Shown here piece after piece: positions 37,430 through 40,412 of a stretch of 40,412 bases of DNA. The translations under genes and the position numbers were made by a program. The DNA is from Deltaproteobacteria bacterium (lineage in GTDB: Bacteria; Desulfobacterota; Dissulfuribacteria; Dissulfuribacterales; UBA3076), in assembly GCA_027004715.1 (NCBI GenBank), contig JALTHG010000005.1, positions 1 to 40,412 on the forward strand, given 5' to 3'. The notes below the pieces were generated by a model. The model ran no database searches. It was not told the origin of the DNA and saw nothing but the letters and a program-made list of their open reading frames with translations. Each line of letters begins with the position of its first letter. Within the stretch, counting starts at the first letter, position 1.

Positions 37430-38485
37430 TTACAATACTGGCCAGTAATCCCTCTGGATATCTATTACATCTTTTATTACTTTTGGACCAGATCTAGAAT
37501 TATTTAATCTGGAGACAGTATCTCTATCTAAGATGCTCATGGACTTACATTCACACAGGACGGCAAACACACCCTCCCTGAGTCCTGAGAGGTTGTATCC
37601 ACCTTCAAGACAGAAGAGTATCCGTCCATTACAACAGGACTCTGCCAGTTCGAGCAAGACCCTTGCCAGATAGGCAAAGCCCTTGATGCTGACCTCCATG
37701 CCTCCTAGAGGGTCCATCTTATATATATCAAAGCCTGCTGAGACGAGTATAAAGTCAGGAGAGAAAGACTTGCCTATAGGTCTTACCAGGCGGTTATAAA
37801 TGGCGGCAAAGTCCTCATCACCGGCACCAGGACTCAAGGGCACATTTATTGTGAAACCCCTTCCCCTGGCCTCACCTATCTGATCTACACTGCCGGTCCC
37901 TGGATAATAGGGGAATTGGTGAGTAGAAAAATACAGTACATCGGGATCTCTATAGAAACTGCGTTGTGTACCATTTCCATGATGGAGGTCCCAGTCTACT
38001 ATCATGACTCGCTTATAGCCAAGGACCTGCCTTATATAGTGGGCACCGAGGGCCACATTATTAAAGATACAGAAACCCATGGCATGATCTGCCTCTGCAT
38101 GGTGCCCTGGGGGACGCACCAGGGCAAAGCCGTTTTTTACCTCAGGCCCTGCAATCAGGTCCAGGGCGGCAAATACTCCACCTGCAGCCAGACGGGCCAC
38201 CCCCCATGAATTCCTGTTGGTAGATGTATCTGGATCCAACTGCGAAAAGTCTCTGCCAGCAGTCCTGGCTATCTCTTCTATATAGGTGCCTGTATGATTC
38301 CACAGGAGTTCATCTCTGCTGGCCAGCCTGGGGACAACAGTCCTGAATATACCCCTGACCTCTTCGCTATCCAGATATTCATAGATGACCTCCAGGCGCT
38401 CGGGCGATTCTGGATGGCCAGGGCCCTGGTCATGCTCAAGATACCTGGGGTCTCTGACTACTGCTGTAGTGATGTAACTGTTCAT
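37430..38485 (-). CDS. histone deacetylase/acetoin utilization (HDAC) family protein
   Basis: RPPGHHAEADHAMGFCIFNNVALGAHY, IVDWDLHHGNGTQRSFY, SAGFDIYKMDPLG motifs; ATG at 38485. Confidence 0.93.
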   Translation of the reverse strand: MNSYITTAVVRDPRYLEHDQGPGHPESPERLEVIYEYLDSEEVRGIFRTVVPRLASRDELLWNHTGTYIEEIARTAGRDFSQLDPDTSTNRNSWGVARLAAGGVFAALDLIAGPEVKNGFALVRPPGHHAEADHAMGFCIFNNVALGAHYIRQVLGYKRVMIVDWDLHHGNGTQRSFYRDPDVLYFSTHQFPYYPGTGSVDQIGEARGRGFTINVPLSPGAGDEDFAAIYNRLVRPIGKSFSPDFILVSAGFDIYKMDPLGGMEVSIKGFAYLARVLLELAESCCNGRILFCLEGGYNLSGLREGVFAVLCECKSMSILDRDTVSRLNNSRSGPKVIKDVIDIQRDYWPVL

Positions 38486-38536
38486 AGCCCCTCCGTAACC
38501 GTTCAATTCCCCTCTGCCAGGGATGTGAACAATTAG
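38474..38536. repeat. MITE-like element copy/tandem termini overlapping the HDAC-gene start
   Basis: GTAACTGTTCA-TAGCCCCTCC-GTAACCGTTCAATTCCCCTCTGCCAGGGATGTGAACAATTAG. Confidence 0.6.
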
Positions 38537-38585
38537 TTCAACCTTCCATGTCTCTCCAGCTATAGAGTGATCATTATATCTGTCT

Positions 38586-39467
38586 TTAATGCATAGATGT
38601 GAGACGCCTCAGGGCCTCTTGATATCTCTTTTGGGTCTTTTTTACAATATCTGCCGGAATCTCTGGTCCAGGTGGCCTTTTGTCCCAGGAGATGGATTCC
38701 AGATAGTCTCTAACAAACTGCTTATCAAAGCTTGCTTGATGCCTTCCAGGGCTATAGGCCTCAAGAGGCCAAAAGCGCGAGGAATCAGGGGTAAGGAGCT
38801 CATCTATGAGGAGGAGCTCTCCATCTGATATCCCAAACTCAAATTTGGTATCGGCAATGATTATACCCCTCCTCCTTGCATAGTCTGCAGCCTTATTGTA
38901 AAGCCTTAAGCTGATATCTCTGATCTTGTCTGCAATCTCCTTTCCTATCAGGTTTTCTAGTTCTCTATACCCTATATTTCTGTCATGATGGCCAATCTCG
39001 GCCTTGGTAGATGGTGTGAATACAGGTCTTGGAAGCTCTTGGGACTCAGACATGGCATTGGGTAGTCTGATACCACATACAGAACCGCTACGGAGGTAGT
39101 CCTTCCAGGCAGATCCAGTGATATAACCCCTGACTATGCACTCAATTGGTAGAGGCCTTGCCTTTTTGACCAGCATGCTGCGTCCCTCAAGTAGCTCTGA
39201 AAACTGCCTCAATCTGTCTGAAAACTGCCTTATATCTGTCTGAACTATGTGGTTTGGTACCAGGTCTTTCAGTTTCTTAAACCAAAAAAGAGACATCTGG
39301 GTAAGGATACGTCCCTTTCCTGGTATGGGAGTAGGGAGTACCACATCAAAGGCAGAGAGACGGTCTGTTGCCACAATCAGCAGATAGTCTCCTATTTCAT
39401 AGACATCTCTTACCTTTCCCCTGTTAAGGAGTCTGAATCCTGGCAGTCTTGTCTCAAATACAGGCAT
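38586..39467 (-). CDS. purC: phosphoribosylaminoimidazole-succinocarboxamide synthase
   Basis: LNRGKVRDVYEIGDYLLIVATDRLSAFDVVLPTPIPGKGRILTQMS, IECIVRGYITGSAWKDY, DTKFEFGI motifs. Confidence 0.96.
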   Translation of the reverse strand: MPVFETRLPGFRLLNRGKVRDVYEIGDYLLIVATDRLSAFDVVLPTPIPGKGRILTQMSLFWFKKLKDLVPNHIVQTDIRQFSDRLRQFSELLEGRSMLVKKARPLPIECIVRGYITGSAWKDYLRSGSVCGIRLPNAMSESQELPRPVFTPSTKAEIGHHDRNIGYRELENLIGKEIADKIRDISLRLYNKAADYARRRGIIIADTKFEFGISDGELLLIDELLTPDSSRFWPLEAYSPGRHQASFDKQFVRDYLESISWDKRPPGPEIPADIVKKTQKRYQEALRRLTSMH

Positions 39468-39689
39468 AGATTTATCTCCACAAGTCTTGTTTTCCTCTGT
39501 GAACTCTGCGCCTTGAGCAGAGCAGGTGATTTAACCCATTAATTAACAGATAATCCCAATTTATGCACTCAGCTATCAAAAAATCCATAACTTCTCAATA
39601 AGTTGTGGCACATTTTGGTAACCAATTGCAGGCTAACCCCCTTACCCTGCCTTCTCCCCAGGGGAGAGGTTTGGGTGAGGGGGAACAGG

Positions 39690-39706
39690 GGAATGTGAAC
39701 GGTTAC
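39690..39706. repeat. MITE-like element terminus
   Basis: GGAATGTGAACGGTTAC matches the right-end consensus RGGRATGTGAACRRTTAC. Confidence 0.45.
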
Positions 39707-39793
39707 ACTTACAAAAATCCCTTTTATGTCTCTCTCCACTAGAAATATCTCTGTGTAGTATTATATATCTTATATCAGAATTGGAGGTCAAAG

Positions 39794-40108
39794 ATGCTTA
39801 CAGTAGATGAATCCTTATGTAAGGGCTGTGGAAAGTGTGTTAAGAGCTGTCCTCAAGGGGCAATAACACTGATAGACAAAAAGGCACATATCGATCCTGC
39901 ACTATGTAGGGGGTGTGGGATCTGTATGAGGGTGTGTCCTAATGGTGCAATCAAGCCAGTTGGCACTGAGGTCCCTGCCTCACCTTTCCCCTATCCACCT
40001 CATCAGCGTTATCCATATCATCCATGGATGAGATTCAGGCCATGGCTTAGGCCAAGATGCCGTGGAAGGAGAGGGAGAAGGCATAACAGAATGGGGATAC
40101 CTCAGTGA
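39794..40108 (+). CDS. 2x[4Fe-4S] ferredoxin with Pro/Arg/aromatic-rich C-terminal tail
   Basis: [16 protein letters not shown] and [16 protein letters not shown]; tail [34 protein letters not shown]. Confidence 0.8.
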   Translation: MLTVDESLCKGCGKCVKSCPQGAITLIDKKAHIDPALCRGCGICMRVCPNGAIKPVGTEVPASPFPYPPHQRYPYHPWMRFRPWLRPRCRGRRGRRHNRMGIPQ

Positions 40109-40122
40109 GACAGGCCTTAGAT

Positions 40123-40412
40123 ATGAGCAATAAAGATTTTTATCCTACTGATTTCATACGTAATATTGTAGCAGAGGACCTTGAGGCAGACAAGAATGGG
40201 GGCCGGGTTGTGACCCGATTTCCACCAGAGCCGAATGGCTATCTCCATATAGGGCACGCCAAGTCCATCTGCCTCAATTTCGGAATTGCTGCAGAGAACA
40301 ATGGTGTCTGCCACCTGCGTTTCGATGACACAGATCCTACCAAGGAGTGTCCTGAATATATTGAATCGATCAAGGCAGACGTCAAGTGGCTGGGCTTTGA
40401 CTGGGGCAACCA
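40123..40412 (+). CDS. glnS: glutaminyl-tRNA synthetase, 5' part (runs off the window)
   Basis: ATG at 40123: [56 protein letters not shown]...[10 protein letters not shown]; not in the ORF track because it has no stop in the window. Confidence 0.95.
   Translation, partial: MSNKDFYPTDFIRNIVAEDLEADKNGGRVVTRFPPEPNGYLHIGHAKSICLNFGIAAENNGVCHLRFDDTDPTKECPEYIESIKADVKWLGFDWGN

Overview
This 40.4 kb window is bacterial chromosome, gene-dense, and consistent with a Desulfobacterota/deltaproteobacterial genome (inference from gene content such as DUF6178, multiheme cytochrome c, class II LysRS and GlnRS). Most genes are housekeeping or envelope genes: hldD, GT4 plus glycogen-debranching enzyme, a split ArnA and ArnD, an EF-G-like GTPase, mogA, ychF, a DciA-like DUF721 protein, an endonuclease III/MagIII-like glycosylase, an M48-TPR protease, yjbQ, a lytic transglycosylase, folC, a nine-CXXCH cytochrome, ilvE, nitronate monooxygenase, a LolC/E permease, lysS, xthA, rlmE, fcl, gmd, uvrB, an HDAC-family deacetylase, purC, a ferredoxin and the start of glnS. 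There are three tRNAs (Arg-TCT, Lys-TTT, Glu-TTC). No rRNA, CRISPR array, prophage or obvious defence system was seen. The most unusual signal is a dispersed family of short MITE-like repeats. Its terminal inverted repeats are near GTAACYGTTCACATCCC, and the best full-length copy is 130 bp at 21111-21240. Copies repeatedly sit at gene 5' ends. They appear to supply translated N-terminal sequence of a lytic transglycosylase, the ATG-AAC-AGT-TAC start of the HDAC gene, and the sequence around a uvrB start that has no canonical start codon (ACG is the best-placed candidate). A second small repeat family links 2531-2581 and 39588-39637. All alignments were done by eye.
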